Positions 47,708 to 56,949 are shown, counted from the first letter of the stretch. The stretch is DNA of 57,086 nt from Nitritalea halalkaliphila LW7 (GCF_000265075.1 NZ_AJYA01000042.1:1-57086); one strand, 5' to 3'. Numbers and translations are program-made. The notes: a model not told the origin generated them from the letters alone.

Positions 47708-47860
47708 TTATGCTTTTTCTGATCCTTTAGCTTGCTTTTGGATTTCTTCCAATCGCTTAAGGAACTCTTCACTCGTGAGGGGTTTAGCATGCTAGAGTCT
47801 TTTAGCGAGTTCTGCTTCCGGGTCCTTGGCGAAGGGGTTGTTTGGTTGCAGCTTGTTCAT
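47708..47860 (-). pseudogene. Broken small antitoxin-like gene with internal TAG
   Basis: ATG at 47860 reads MNKLQPNNPFAKDPEAELAK, then RL and a TAG near codon 23; the same frame continues HAKPLTSEEFLKRLEEIQKQ to a TAA at 47708-47710, for 50 codons in all. The proline-rich start and the PLTSEEFLKRLEEI helix resemble small type II antitoxins of Bacteroidota. The break here is a substitution-type stop, not a frame shift. No toxin partner follows. Divergent from cas8b, only 25 bases away, so the two share a promoter region. Confidence 0.5.
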
Positions 47861-47885
47861 AAATTAAAGTTAAAAAAAATCTTTC

Positions 47886-49629
47886 ATGATAACGGCACTT
47901 TATAAATTCTCTAAACTCCTCCAAAATGACCCTGATCTACAAATTTATTTCAGTACTTCAGAGAATCCCTTTGATGGAAGAGAAGAATTGGGGAAGATCA
48001 TTGTTGGTGAAGTAGAAAATAAGCAATTTAAAGGATTCCATCTTGAAGACTTTAACCCTAGCTCTGTACCCAAGTATTTATATAGAAAGCCAGCCGGTGC
48101 AAATGGGACTAACATTGTACCTACGTTATTTATAAATAAGCAAAACCCAGAAAAAACTTGGAGGAAGATCTCTAAAAGTTTATTAAACCTTAAGCCGCGA
48201 ATTGTTCAAGAATCCGAGATTGAGAAAATCAGTACCGAATTCAGTAAACTAGAATTTAATTCAGACTTCAGTTATCTGATTACTTTCAAGTTGGATGGAA
48301 AATTTATGGGAGAATTTGAATCTTATACAAGACTTTTTAGTAATGAGGCATACATCAAATACTTCAAAAAGAAAAATAAGAACTCTAAAAAGGAAAATAA
48401 AACTTGTGCCTTAACAGGGAAAATTTCAACGGTTTTTGGGTTTGTGGATACTTTAGGATTTACAGTTGACGCTGATTCGTTTATGAGAAACGGATTTAAC
48501 GCTTCTGATGCCTACAAGATGTTTCCTATATCAGAATCGGCAATTCCAATTTTAGAGGCAGGTAGAGGTATTTTATTAAATCAAGTTGCGGCAAACTTTT
48601 TTGGACAATACAAGTACGCTATTATCCCAAACTTTATATTTCTAGAAGATCAAGAATTGGGAGAAATGGTAGCAAGTACCTTCTTGAATAAGGCCGCTTT
48701 TAATGCAGATTCCAAAGTAAAAGGAGTGGCAGCCTTCATCAATGATTCAGAAAGTCTTTTGGATGAAATTGTTAATAGTGATCAACTAAAAAGATCTGAC
48801 ATTCAATATTCCATCCTATTTTTTGAACAACAACAAGCCCAGTTTAAAATACATTTAGAAATATCTGATGTATTGCCTTCAAGAATCAGTAAAATATTGG
48901 AAAGCAAAACAATAGCAGAGGAAAAGTATAAATGGCTCACTTATTACAAAACCAAGGACGGCACAATTATTACACATAATATCACCTTATTTAGATTAAG
49001 GGAGTATTTTTTAACTTCCGACAAAGTATTACAACCCAGCTATTTCAAATTGTTGAGCAGCATTTTTACAGGTCAGAAATTCAATGATTTAAAACTTTTG
49101 TCATTAATATTAAATACCTGGAAATTAAATTATAAAAAATATTTTCACGACGAAGAAAAATCGGTTTGCTTCATCTGTGAAACAAGCTTTAGCTAACCTA
49201 TATTTTCTTGAATTATTAAAAACATCTCAAAAGAATAACATCATGCCAGAAGTAATCCAACAAACTGAAAAACAAGATGCCTTTGGATTTATAGAGGCAC
49301 ATCCAACCTATTTCTCGAAATCTTATTTAAAAGGTTCTTTCTTATTTGGTTGTTTGACTGCAAGACTTCTTTACAACCAACCCGGCAATGCTTTTATGAA
49401 AGAACTAAACGGACTCAATATTGATAAGGAATTAGTTACAAAAAAATTTCCCAAATTAATTTCAAAATTAAGACAGTTCGGAAAAGAATTTCCAGAATTA
49501 GAATCTGCTGCCCAAAGGTATTTTGCCATTAATGATAACCCGACCAAAGATGAAATTTCATTTGCTTTCACAATGGGATTAGTACTCCAAAAAGATTTTG
49601 ACAAAAAAAATAAAGCATTAAACAACTAA
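47886..49629 (+). CDS. cas8b: Type I-B CRISPR large subunit Cas8b/Csh1 (frameshifted near 49152)
   Basis: Large subunit of the Cascade complex, expected to recognise the PAM and recruit Cas3. The first frame (47886) starts ALYKFSKLLQNDPDLQIYFS, a typical Csh1-like N-terminus, and has the extended PTLFINKQNPEKTW and CALTGKISTVFGFVDTLGFT regions. The frame breaks near the A run at about 49152 and continues NRFASSVKQALANLYFLELL to the end at 49629. Repaired length about 580 residues, normal for Csh1. Cas8 proteins are poorly conserved, so the call rests largely on position before Csh2-like cas7 and cas5. First gene of the cas operon. Confidence 0.85.
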
Positions 49630-49643
49630 AATACAGAAGACAA

Positions 49644-50529
49644 TGAATAATATTGAAAACAGAAGTGAATTGATTTTTCTTTATGATTTGAAGTATGCTA
49701 ATCCAAACGGCGACCCATGGATGCCAATAGGCCGAGGATTGATGAGGACTCAAACCATTGCTTAGTAACGGATGTTCGCTTGAAAAGAACTATCAGAGAT
49801 TATTTTTTGAATAATGGCTTTGATGGAAAAGCAGGTAGTGATGGAGATATTTTCATCAGAGATGAAGAAGGCAAGCCGGTTACTGGAAAAAAAAGAGGTG
49901 ATGCCTATAAGGATGATAAAGAATTCAAATCAAAATTTATTGATGTAAGACTTTTCGGAGGGGTATCAGCTGTCGAAAAGAAAAAATTCAACTTTACTGG
50001 ACCGGTACAATTTGGAATGGGAAGATCATTGCATCCTGTAAAAGAGAATTTCATTAAAGGAACAGGTGCTTTTGCAACCAAAGAAGGGGCTGAACAAAGG
50101 ACTTTCAGAGAAGAATATAATATAACCTATGGTCTTATTGGGTTTCATGGAATTATCAATGAAAATGCAGCAAAACACACTGACTTGCAAAAAAGTGATG
50201 TGGATTACCTACTTAAAGGGATGTGGCATGGAACCAAAGATTTGATTTCAAGATCGAAAAAGGGCCACATGCCACGCTTGTTGGTGAAAATTGACTACCA
50301 ACCTGGTTTTTATATTGGTGATCTTTTGGAACTTCTTACCTTGGATATAAAAAATGGGAAGGAAGCAAATCAAATTGAAGATGTATCAGACTTTGTGGTC
50401 AATGTTTCTCTATTGAATAAGGTTATACAAAAGCATTTGGATAAAATCATTTCGGTTTCAGTAGAAAAAGATGATAGATTAGAATTAAATCAATCTATTA
50501 CAAATGCAAAGTCTTTAAATTTAACTTGA
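49644..50529 (+). CDS. cas7: Type I-B Cascade backbone protein Cas7/Csh2 (frameshifted near 49711)
   Basis: RNA-binding backbone subunit that multimerises along the crRNA. ATG at 49644 gives RSELIFLYDLKYANPNGDP; one base later the frame continues DANRPRIDEDSNHCLVTDVR and LKRTIRDYF. NPNGDP followed by DANRPR and TDVRLKRTIRD is the hallmark of the Csh2/Csd2 (Cas7) family. The body includes RLFGGVSAVEKKKFNFTGPV and the C-terminal half. About 294 residues repaired. 14 bases after cas8b, 1 base before cas5. Confidence 0.93.
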
Positions 50530-50530
50530 T

Positions 50531-51250
50531 ATGGCTGAGAGAGTGATCGTATTTGATATTTGGGGACAATTTGCCCACTTCAAAAAAATCTATGTCACTA
50601 CTTCTGCTTTATCCTATGCAGTGCCATTTAAGACATCAATATACGGTATGGTTGGTGCAATTCTCGGTATGGAAAATTCAGAAAACCAATATTTGACAAG
50701 TTTTAAAGAAGGCAAATGTCAAATAGGCATCCAATTGATCAACCCTGTTCAGTTTCAACGAATAAACATCAATCTTTCTCCTACTCCAGGCCCAATCAAA
50801 GACAACAGGAAACCTACTTTGATGGAGTTTGTTGTTAGACCCCATTACAGGATTTATTTTTCCCATACTGATAAAAAGTTGGTCGATGAGTTAAAAGATT
50901 CATTAAAAAGAAAAGCAAGTGTTTTCACTCCAGTTCTTGGATTAGCATTTTGTTTGGCAAACTTTAGGTATATAGGAGAAGGATCGGTTGAAAAAAAAGA
51001 AGGTATCAGTTTAATTCAAACTGCCATACTAAAGTCTAATTTGAAATCTTTTGATCAGGATTACTGGATAGAAAATAATATTCATATTCAAGAACAGGAC
51101 ATGTATCCATTGGAAATGAATCCTAGCAGGGAGGTTACAAAAAGAGATAGTTTAATTTATGATCTCAATGGTAAGGCTATAAAAGTAAACTCTAAGGGCC
51201 ATTATGAATTAAAACTGAACGGAAATGTATCTGATGTAATGATGATGTAA
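50531..51250 (+). CDS. cas5: Cas5, type I-B (Cas5h)
   Basis: RAMP-type protein that caps the 5' handle of the crRNA in Cascade. 239 residues. The N-terminal strand VIVFDIWGQFAHFKKIYVTT followed by SYAVPFKTSIYGMVGAILGM is the Cas5 N-terminal (Cas5h) signature, with PSPTAIYGLI-like glycine turn. NREVTKRDSLIYD near the C-terminus also fits. Its stop overlaps the cas3 start by one base (TAATG), so translation is coupled. Confidence 0.92.
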   Translation: MAERVIVFDIWGQFAHFKKIYVTTSALSYAVPFKTSIYGMVGAILGMENSENQYLTSFKEGKCQIGIQLINPVQFQRININLSPTPGPIKDNRKPTLMEFVVRPHYRIYFSHTDKKLVDELKDSLKRKASVFTPVLGLAFCLANFRYIGEGSVEKKEGISLIQTAILKSNLKSFDQDYWIENNIHIQEQDMYPLEMNPSREVTKRDSLIYDLNGKAIKVNSKGHYELKLNGNVSDVMMM

Positions 51251-53637
51251 TGAAGAATCTTGAACTTATTTCTCATGATGACAGGACATTGAAAGAACAT
51301 CTTTTAGGACTAAAAGATGTAGTTGATTATTTAATTAAAGAGAAAAGCCAAAACCTTTTCTCTAAAGATTTCCTTGCAAATATCCTACATAATTTAGTTA
51401 GTTATCATGACTTGGCCAAGGCTTCAAGATACTTCCAAGTATATTTGACAGAAGCTCTCATCTTAAAAGGTAGAGGGCACAAGTACTATTCAACATATCA
51501 ATTAAAAGCATTTTTAGATCTTAATAAAGATATACAAAAAGAATTGATCTATTCTCCTGAGCTAAAAAGCCATGCTCATTTTGGAGCATGGGCTTTTTTA
51601 GCATCAATTGAAAAAGAGAAAAGGTACAGTATAGAGTCTTTGCTTTTAATGAAAATCTTAAAGAGACATCATGGTTTTCTTAGAAATTTCGAGTTAGGGA
51701 ATATCAACCCCAAGAATTACGTAGAAATTTTTGAAAAGGCCGGGAAAACTATAGATTTTGAAAAATTCGCAAGCATTGCAGACGAAATCGGTTTGCCTTT
51801 TGTTATTCCAGATATAAATCAAATTCTAGCGGATTTTAAAATTATGGATTTTAAGAAAATTGAGATTAATTTAAATAGAAGTAGTGACCCTTCCTATTAT
51901 TTTAAAACACTTTTTCTTTATTCTTTATTACTTAGTGCTGACAAAGGTGATGTGATGCTTAAAGAGAAAAATTTTCTAAGATCAAATATTCCAAGTTCGA
52001 TAATCGATGAATTTAAAGGGAATTCACTCACTTCTAATTTTTCCATAAATGAGCTTCGAGAACTTGCTTATAACACCGCAGTTGAAAATGCCATTACCTA
52101 TGGAACTGAGCATTTTTTTTCAATCACACTACCAACAGGATTAGGAAAAACCTTTACGGCCTTAAAAACAGCTTTCCTTATAAAAGAGAAATACAGCCCT
52201 GATTTTAGGATTATATATTGCTTACCTTTTACCTCAATTATAGACCAGAATGCCTCAGTTCTTCAGGAAATTTTCAAATTCGGAGGGTTAAATCTAAATG
52301 GAATAGGTATTCACCACCATCTGGCAGTACCTGAAAATTCGGAAGAAAATGAGTTTGATTATCCCCAATGGGAATATCATACAGAAGGTTGGCAAAATGA
52401 GGTGACCATAACTACATTTATTCAGTTTTGGGAAAGTGTATTTACGAATCAAAATAGGCAGGTACGTAAATTTCACAATTTGGCAAATAGCATCATCATT
52501 CTTGACGAAGTACAATCGATTCCGGCTAACCTACTACCTGCACTTGAATTCATGATGGAAGGACTGTCAAGATTTTTTAATACCAAATTCATTTTAGTCA
52601 CAGCTACTCAGCCGATTTTACTACCTGGAAAAACTAGAGAACTTTGTTTTAAGAATGGGGAAGACTTCTTTTTTAAATCTATGAATAGGACAGCTCTAAA
52701 TAAAGAGTTGCTAAACATTGGTGATATTTCAGAAGACAATCTAGCTGATATTATCACAGACGAATATTCTCAAAATGCAAAATCAACTTTGGTTATTTGT
52801 AACACCATAAGGTACTCCCAGAATTTGTATCAAAAACTTAAAACTAATTTACAATCAGTAAATATTTTTTATTTATCTGCTTCGATAATCCCATATTCAA
52901 GGGAAAAACTACTGAAGGAACAAATCATACCTTCCCTAAAAACTAAAGAACCAATCATTTTAATTTCAACCCAAGTCATAGAGGCTGGAGTGGATGTTGA
53001 TTTTGACTTGGTTTATAGAGATTTTGCACCTTTATCATCTATTAACCAATCTGCTGGGAGGTGCAACAGAAATTCAACACAAGGCATTTCTGAGGTTAAG
53101 CTTTTCAAAAGTGGAAAAACGAAAATTTATGACCCCACATTATTATCGGTAACAGAAGATACTTTAAGGATCTATGATTCGATCATTGAGGAAAGAAACT
53201 ATTTTGAATTAAATAGAAGGTATTTCCTAGGTGTCAAAAATAGAATTCAAGATAATTCTTCTGTAAGTCAGGATTTAATTAGATCGATAAATCGATTAAA
53301 ATTTGATGACATAGGTTCCAAAAAAGAATTCAGATTAATAGTAGAAAAATATAAGTCTTATAACTTTTTCATACCGGTTTCAGATGATGCCGAAAAGACA
53401 TGGAATTCTTACATAGAAATTTTAAACATTGAGAATCATTTTGAAAAAAAGCAAAAATTGAAGATTCTTTTTCCAAAAATGATGAAATACGTTATAAAAA
53501 TACCTGAATATGTCAGACCTGTCACAAATGAAGATAAAGAAAAAGTTATCATATATGACTCGGATTGGCAAAGTTTCTATGATTTAGATTTCGGCTACAA
53601 GAAGCCGGACTTAGAAATTCCTGTTGAAATTTTTTAA
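51250..53637 (+). CDS. cas3: Cas3 HD nuclease-helicase
   Basis: Recruited by Cascade to unwind and degrade the target DNA. 795 residues, frame intact. HD nuclease domain: H17, H53-D54 (SYHDLAKASRYFQ), H in SHAHFGAWAF and KRHHG. Superfamily-2 helicase: Walker A LPTGLGKT (near 294), Walker B as ILDEVQ (near 420; DEVQ replaces the usual DEAH), TATQPIL (near 450), and motif VI SINQSAGRCNRN (near 600). Fusion of HD and helicase in this order is the common type I form. Last gene before the toxin-antitoxin pair. Confidence 0.96.
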   Translation: MKNLELISHDDRTLKEHLLGLKDVVDYLIKEKSQNLFSKDFLANILHNLVSYHDLAKASRYFQVYLTEALILKGRGHKYYSTYQLKAFLDLNKDIQKELIYSPELKSHAHFGAWAFLASIEKEKRYSIESLLLMKILKRHHGFLRNFELGNINPKNYVEIFEKAGKTIDFEKFASIADEIGLPFVIPDINQILADFKIMDFKKIEINLNRSSDPSYYFKTLFLYSLLLSADKGDVMLKEKNFLRSNIPSSIIDEFKGNSLTSNFSINELRELAYNTAVENAITYGTEHFFSITLPTGLGKTFTALKTAFLIKEKYSPDFRIIYCLPFTSIIDQNASVLQEIFKFGGLNLNGIGIHHHLAVPENSEENEFDYPQWEYHTEGWQNEVTITTFIQFWESVFTNQNRQVRKFHNLANSIIILDEVQSIPANLLPALEFMMEGLSRFFNTKFILVTATQPILLPGKTRELCFKNGEDFFFKSMNRTALNKELLNIGDISEDNLADIITDEYSQNAKSTLVICNTIRYSQNLYQKLKTNLQSVNIFYLSASIIPYSREKLLKEQIIPSLKTKEPIILISTQVIEAGVDVDFDLVYRDFAPLSSINQSAGRCNRNSTQGISEVKLFKSGKTKIYDPTLLSVTEDTLRIYDSIIEERNYFELNRRYFLGVKNRIQDNSSVSQDLIRSINRLKFDDIGSKKEFRLIVEKYKSYNFFIPVSDDAEKTWNSYIEILNIENHFEKKQKLKILFPKMMKYVIKIPEYVRPVTNEDKEKVIIYDSDWQSFYDLDFGYKKPDLEIPVEIF

Positions 53638-53667
53638 ATTACATTGAATATCAAAGGAAGATTGATT

Positions 53668-53904
53668 ATGAACATAAAATCAAAAATAATCTCTCGTCTC
53701 GAAACCATCCAAGACCAAGAGACCCTTCAAGAAATCCACGACTGGTTGGATGCTTTTCTTGAAGCAGATACTAAGGAGACCTTCGAAAGTGGCGAAATAA
53801 AAGCTGTACAGGAGGGTTATAAACAATATTTATCTGGCAATACCGTCTCCCAAAAGGAGGCCTCCAAAGTGTTTGAGGAATGGTTGGCAGGAAAAGAGAA
53901 GTAA
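53668..53904 (+). CDS. Type II antitoxin-like protein inside the cas operon
   Basis: 78 residues from the ATG at 53668 (the ORF opens 24 bases earlier). Helical protein: IISRLETIQDQETLQEIHDW, then LSGNTVSQKEASKVFEEWLA, the typical C-terminal toxin-wrapping tail of RelB/ParD-like antitoxins in Bacteroidota. It overlaps the downstream toxin gene by 25 bases, the classic coupled arrangement with antitoxin first. It sits 30 bases after the cas3 stop and on the same strand. Function inferred from partner and size. Confidence 0.75.
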   Translation: MNIKSKIISRLETIQDQETLQEIHDWLDAFLEADTKETFESGEIKAVQEGYKQYLSGNTVSQKEASKVFEEWLAGKEK

Positions 53905-54185
53905 GATGGACTCAAAGGGCTGTTCAGGATAAGCTCCGTATAATGGAGTTTTGGTACCTGAGAAATCAGTCCGTCAGTTATTCTCTAAAGCTGGAAAGGC
54001 TTTTCAATAAGTCTCTTGATTTATTGGCCATCCATCCTGAAATTGGCATACTATTCAGTCAGAAACCTCTTATCCATTTTAAGACTATTCGAGGCTATAG
54101 ACTGTATTATGTTTTTGATGAAAAAACGATAACTCTTCTTACCATTTGGGATACACGTAGAAATCCTGATAAGCTAAAACTTTAA
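53880..54185 (+). CDS. RelE/ParE-family toxin inside the cas operon
   Basis: 101 residues. The sequence VRWTQRAVQDKLRIMEFWYL, then LLAIHPEIGILFSQK, IRGYRLYYVFDEKTITLLTI and the terminal WDTRRNPDKLKL match the RelE/ParE plasmid-stabilisation toxin fold (helix pair, then a four-strand sheet, ending in the D-x-R-x-N-P motif). Such toxins cleave ribosomal mRNA (RelE) or poison gyrase (ParE); the sequence cannot decide which. The antitoxin starts upstream with overlap; cas6 begins 8 bases after the stop, so it is embedded in the cas transcript. Frame intact. Confidence 0.8.
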   Translation: MVGRKREVRWTQRAVQDKLRIMEFWYLRNQSVSYSLKLERLFNKSLDLLAIHPEIGILFSQKPLIHFKTIRGYRLYYVFDEKTITLLTIWDTRRNPDKLKL

Positions 54186-54193
54186 TTTTACCT

Positions 54194-54856
54194 ATGCCCC
54201 AACTCCTCCTCACAACAATCCGATTTCCTGAAATCTCTTTGGAAGCCCGGGATGCCCATAAGCTAAGAGGCTATTTCGGCGAGTATTTCCGAGAACACTC
54301 TCCTTTGCTTCACAACCACTACGAAGATGGCAGCAGCAGGTACAGATATCCCTTGGTGCAGTACAAAGTCATAGACACCATACCTACTCTTCTCGGTATC
54401 AAAGAGGGAGCCGATTTATTATCTGGTTTGTTTCTAAAGATCAGCGAATTGGATATCGCAGGTAGGATTTTTCCTGTTTACAGCAAAAATATTACACAGC
54501 AACAACATCAGGTTGGTATAGCTGATGATCTTTTCAATTATAAGTTCATCAACCATTGGATGGCACTAAATGCAGAAAACTATAAAAAATACCTACAAGC
54601 TGATGAACCTGGAAAAAATCAACTGCTTGACCAAATGCTTAGAAACAACCTTTTGAGTTTTTTCAAAGGCGTGAATATATGGCTTGAGGGTAAAATTATG
54701 GCTAAAGGAAGGTTTATTACAAAAACCAGCAAATTCAAGGACCAGAAAATGATCGTGTTCAGCGGGGAGTTTACCAGTAATGTGCATATCCCTGATTTGG
54801 TGGGAATTGGTAAATCAGTAGCAAGAGGATTTGGTGTTATCAAAAAAACCAGTTAA
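54194..54856 (+). CDS. cas6: CRISPR pre-crRNA endonuclease Cas6 (Cas6b-like)
   Basis: Processes the repeat transcript into crRNAs with an 8-nt 5' handle. 220 residues: N-terminal ferredoxin-like strand LLLTTIRFPEISLEARD, REHSPLLHNHYEDGSSRYR with histidines, SELDIAGRIFPV, and the C-terminal glycine-rich signature SNVHIPDLVGIGKSVARGFG characteristic of Cas6. The catalytic histidine cannot be picked with certainty. In most type I-B loci cas6 leads the operon; here it follows the toxin-antitoxin genes and precedes cas1 by 5 bases. Confidence 0.88.
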   Translation: MPQLLLTTIRFPEISLEARDAHKLRGYFGEYFREHSPLLHNHYEDGSSRYRYPLVQYKVIDTIPTLLGIKEGADLLSGLFLKISELDIAGRIFPVYSKNITQQQHQVGIADDLFNYKFINHWMALNAENYKKYLQADEPGKNQLLDQMLRNNLLSFFKGVNIWLEGKIMAKGRFITKTSKFKDQKMIVFSGEFTSNVHIPDLVGIGKSVARGFGVIKKTS

Positions 54857-54861
54857 CGCTC

Positions 54862-55860
54862 ATGCAAATCTTCATCAACACCTATGAAACTTATCTGCAT
54901 GTCAAAGATGAGATGTTTGAAATTCGGGTTCGGGAATCCAAACAGGAAAAATTCAAGACTAACCACATCGCCGCCCATAAAATCACCTCTTTTGTGGTCA
55001 GTAAGGGCGCTGCGATCACAACAGATGCTATCGCTTTGGCCCTCAAGCACAATATTGATATTGTGATAGTGGAAAATGATGGACATCCTATGGGCCGTTT
55101 TTGGCATAGTAAATTAGGGAGTACGACTAAAATTCGTAAACAACAATTAGAAACCAGTCTTAATCAGGAAGGTCTTAACTGGGTAAAGAATTGGATAAGT
55201 GATAAACTGGCCAATCAATCCGAGTACTTGCTTGATCTTGCCAAGCATCGTGAAAAACTTCGGGAGGATCTACAAACAAAAGCCAAGAAAATTGATGAGT
55301 ATAAATCAAGAGTATTGGATTTGCAGGGAAACCGAGTTCAGGATGTTGCGGAAATGCTACGTGCTATGGAAGGAAATGCTGGAAGAGTTTATTTTGAAGG
55401 TTTAAGTAGAGCTATTCCAAAAGAATACACATTTGAAGGCCGCAGTTTCAGACCGGCTAAAGACGCTTTTAATGCCATGCTTAATTATGCTTACGGAATT
55501 CTATACGGCAGGGTAGAGCGCTCATTGATGTTAGCAGGCCTCGATCCTTACGTAGGCTTTATGCATCGGGATGATTACAATATGAAAAGCCTGGTATTTG
55601 ACTTTATAGAGCCTTACCGGATTTATGCCGAGCGCTGCGTATTTGGACTGTTTTCGACTAAAAAAGTAAACAAAGCTTTTTTTAATGAGATTACAGGAGG
55701 AGTTTCTCTGAATCAAGAGGGTAAGCCTGTCTTGGTCGAACAATTCGTAAAATATTTAGATCAGGATCATATCCGCTATATGGGAAGAAATCAAAGTAGG
55801 GCTAATGCCATGCAGATGGATGCCCACAAAATTGCAAACGCACTTATAGGAAAAGTATGA
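54862..55860 (+). CDS. cas1: Cas1 integrase
   Basis: Inserts new spacers into the array with Cas2. 332 residues; the metal-binding triad is visible as E179 (VYFEGLSRAI), H235 (GFMHRDDYN) and D247 (VFDFIEPYR, with E250). The N-terminal beta domain and the ALALKHNIDIVIVENDGHPM segment are typical. Frame intact. The stop overlaps the cas2 start as ATGA, so the two are coupled. Confidence 0.97.
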   Translation: MQIFINTYETYLHVKDEMFEIRVRESKQEKFKTNHIAAHKITSFVVSKGAAITTDAIALALKHNIDIVIVENDGHPMGRFWHSKLGSTTKIRKQQLETSLNQEGLNWVKNWISDKLANQSEYLLDLAKHREKLREDLQTKAKKIDEYKSRVLDLQGNRVQDVAEMLRAMEGNAGRVYFEGLSRAIPKEYTFEGRSFRPAKDAFNAMLNYAYGILYGRVERSLMLAGLDPYVGFMHRDDYNMKSLVFDFIEPYRIYAERCVFGLFSTKKVNKAFFNEITGGVSLNQEGKPVLVEQFVKYLDQDHIRYMGRNQSRANAMQMDAHKIANALIGKV

Positions 55861-56147
55861 TAGCATGGGTTATGTATGATATTCAAAAAAATAAAACGAG
55901 AACACGCGCTGCAAAAATCTGCCTGCAATCAGGTCTTTACAGGGTTCAATATTCGGTATTTTTGGGTGTCATGGAAAAAAATGAATTCGACTCCCTTCAC
56001 CTTCAATTGGAAGAATTAATCGATGAGGAAAAAGATTCTATCTACATGTTTCCTATGTCCAAGGATGAGTTAAAGCAGACAGTCCTATTAGGGCAGGCAT
56101 TTGATAAAGACTTTGTTACTGATGAAGTACGCTCACTTTTTTTTTAA
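55857..56147 (+). CDS. cas2: Cas2
   Basis: Partner of Cas1 in spacer acquisition. 96 residues, ferredoxin-like: WVMYDIQKNKTRTRAAKICL contains the conserved Asp after the first strand, then GLYRVQYSVFLG and IYMFPMSKDEL. Overlaps cas1 by four bases and ends three bases before cas4. Confidence 0.94.
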   Translation: MIAWVMYDIQKNKTRTRAAKICLQSGLYRVQYSVFLGVMEKNEFDSLHLQLEELIDEEKDSIYMFPMSKDELKQTVLLGQAFDKDFVTDEVRSLFF

Positions 56148-56150
56148 GGT

Positions 56151-56726
56151 ATGATATCACTTACTCCCTCACATATCATTGAATACCTCTACTGTCCGAG
56201 GTTTACGTATTTTGAATACGTCTTGGGCATTCCCCAATATGAAGAAAAAAACTACAAGGTCATCAAGGGAAGAGAGTTGCATGATCAAAAGTTAGAGCGG
56301 AATAAAGATTATTTACGAAAAAAAATAGGCGTAGAAGCCAAGTGGCTGGATCAATATCTGACAAATGGCTACCTACGTGGAAAGGTTGACGAAGTACTTT
56401 TGTTGGAAACAGGATTCATGGCGCCTCTTGACTATAAATTTGCCGAGTTTAAAGACCGGATATTTGATACTTATCGGCAACAATTAATCTGTTATGCCAT
56501 ATTGATCGAAGATAATTTTCATAAAAAGGTCAATAAAGGATACTTGGTCTATGTAAGAAGTAAGCATAAATTGGTGGAAGTTCTCATATCAGAAAAAGAT
56601 AAAGAACTGGTAAAAAAGTCTATCACCAATATTCAGGAGATAATGGAGAATAACCACTTCCCTAAAGCTACCAAATACAAAAGAAGATGCTTATCTTGCA
56701 CCTATAGAAACATCTGTATTCAATAA
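56151..56726 (+). CDS. cas4: Cas4 RecB-like nuclease
   Basis: Trims and PAM-selects prespacers for Cas1-Cas2. 191 residues with an Fe-S cluster: Cys15 (EYLYCPRF) and Cys180, Cys183, Cys189 (RRCLSCTYRNIC). RecB-type nuclease motifs: GRELHD, GKVDEVLL, DYKFAEF and YRQQLICYA. Last cas gene before the leader. In canonical I-B operons the order is cas4-cas1-cas2; here cas4 follows cas2. Confidence 0.93.
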   Translation: MISLTPSHIIEYLYCPRFTYFEYVLGIPQYEEKNYKVIKGRELHDQKLERNKDYLRKKIGVEAKWLDQYLTNGYLRGKVDEVLLLETGFMAPLDYKFAEFKDRIFDTYRQQLICYAILIEDNFHKKVNKGYLVYVRSKHKLVEVLISEKDKELVKKSITNIQEIMENNHFPKATKYKRRCLSCTYRNICIQ

Positions 56727-56915
56727 TCCGCATGCCAACTTATTTTAGCATGAGCAAAAACCATAATTAAGACACTGTAAATCAACTAATTACACTAACG
56801 GAACATTATAAAAATATTCAATGAAAACGTTCTTTGACATATTGAAAAATGACAAAAAGTCAAAACAAAAATCTATATATAACATTGACTATGAGGCGTT
56901 TGAATCAGCAATCGG
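56727..56915 (+). promoter_or_regulatory. CRISPR leader (putative)
   Basis: About 189 AT-rich bases between the cas4 stop and the first repeat, on the side opposite the 3' handle of the repeats, so transcription runs rightward. GTTCTTTGACATATTGA near 56829 is a strong promoter-like string. It also encodes a 42-codon frame (56821-56949) that runs into the first repeat. Confidence 0.7.
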
Positions 56916-56949
56916 CCTCCCAAGGCAAATCCATCAAAACAAGGATTGA
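56821..56949 (+). CDS. 42-codon ORF in the leader that ends inside the first repeat
   Basis: ATG at 56821 opens MKTFFDILKNDKKSKQKSIY and continues NIDYEAFESAIGLP, then reads through the repeat to a TGA at 56947-56949 within the handle. The first 33 residues precede the repeat. It could be a chance frame, but its amphipathic, lysine-rich start looks protein-like, or it may be the 5' end of a former gene in which the array began. Confidence 0.35.
   Translation: MKTFFDILKNDKKSKQKSIYNIDYEAFESAIGLPRQIHQNKD

Noticed and set aside
49644..49760. Cas7 starting at the internal ATG at 49717
   Set aside because: The NPNGDP motif that opens all Csh2-type Cas7 proteins lies upstream in another frame, so the real start is at 49644 with a one-base break, not at 49717.
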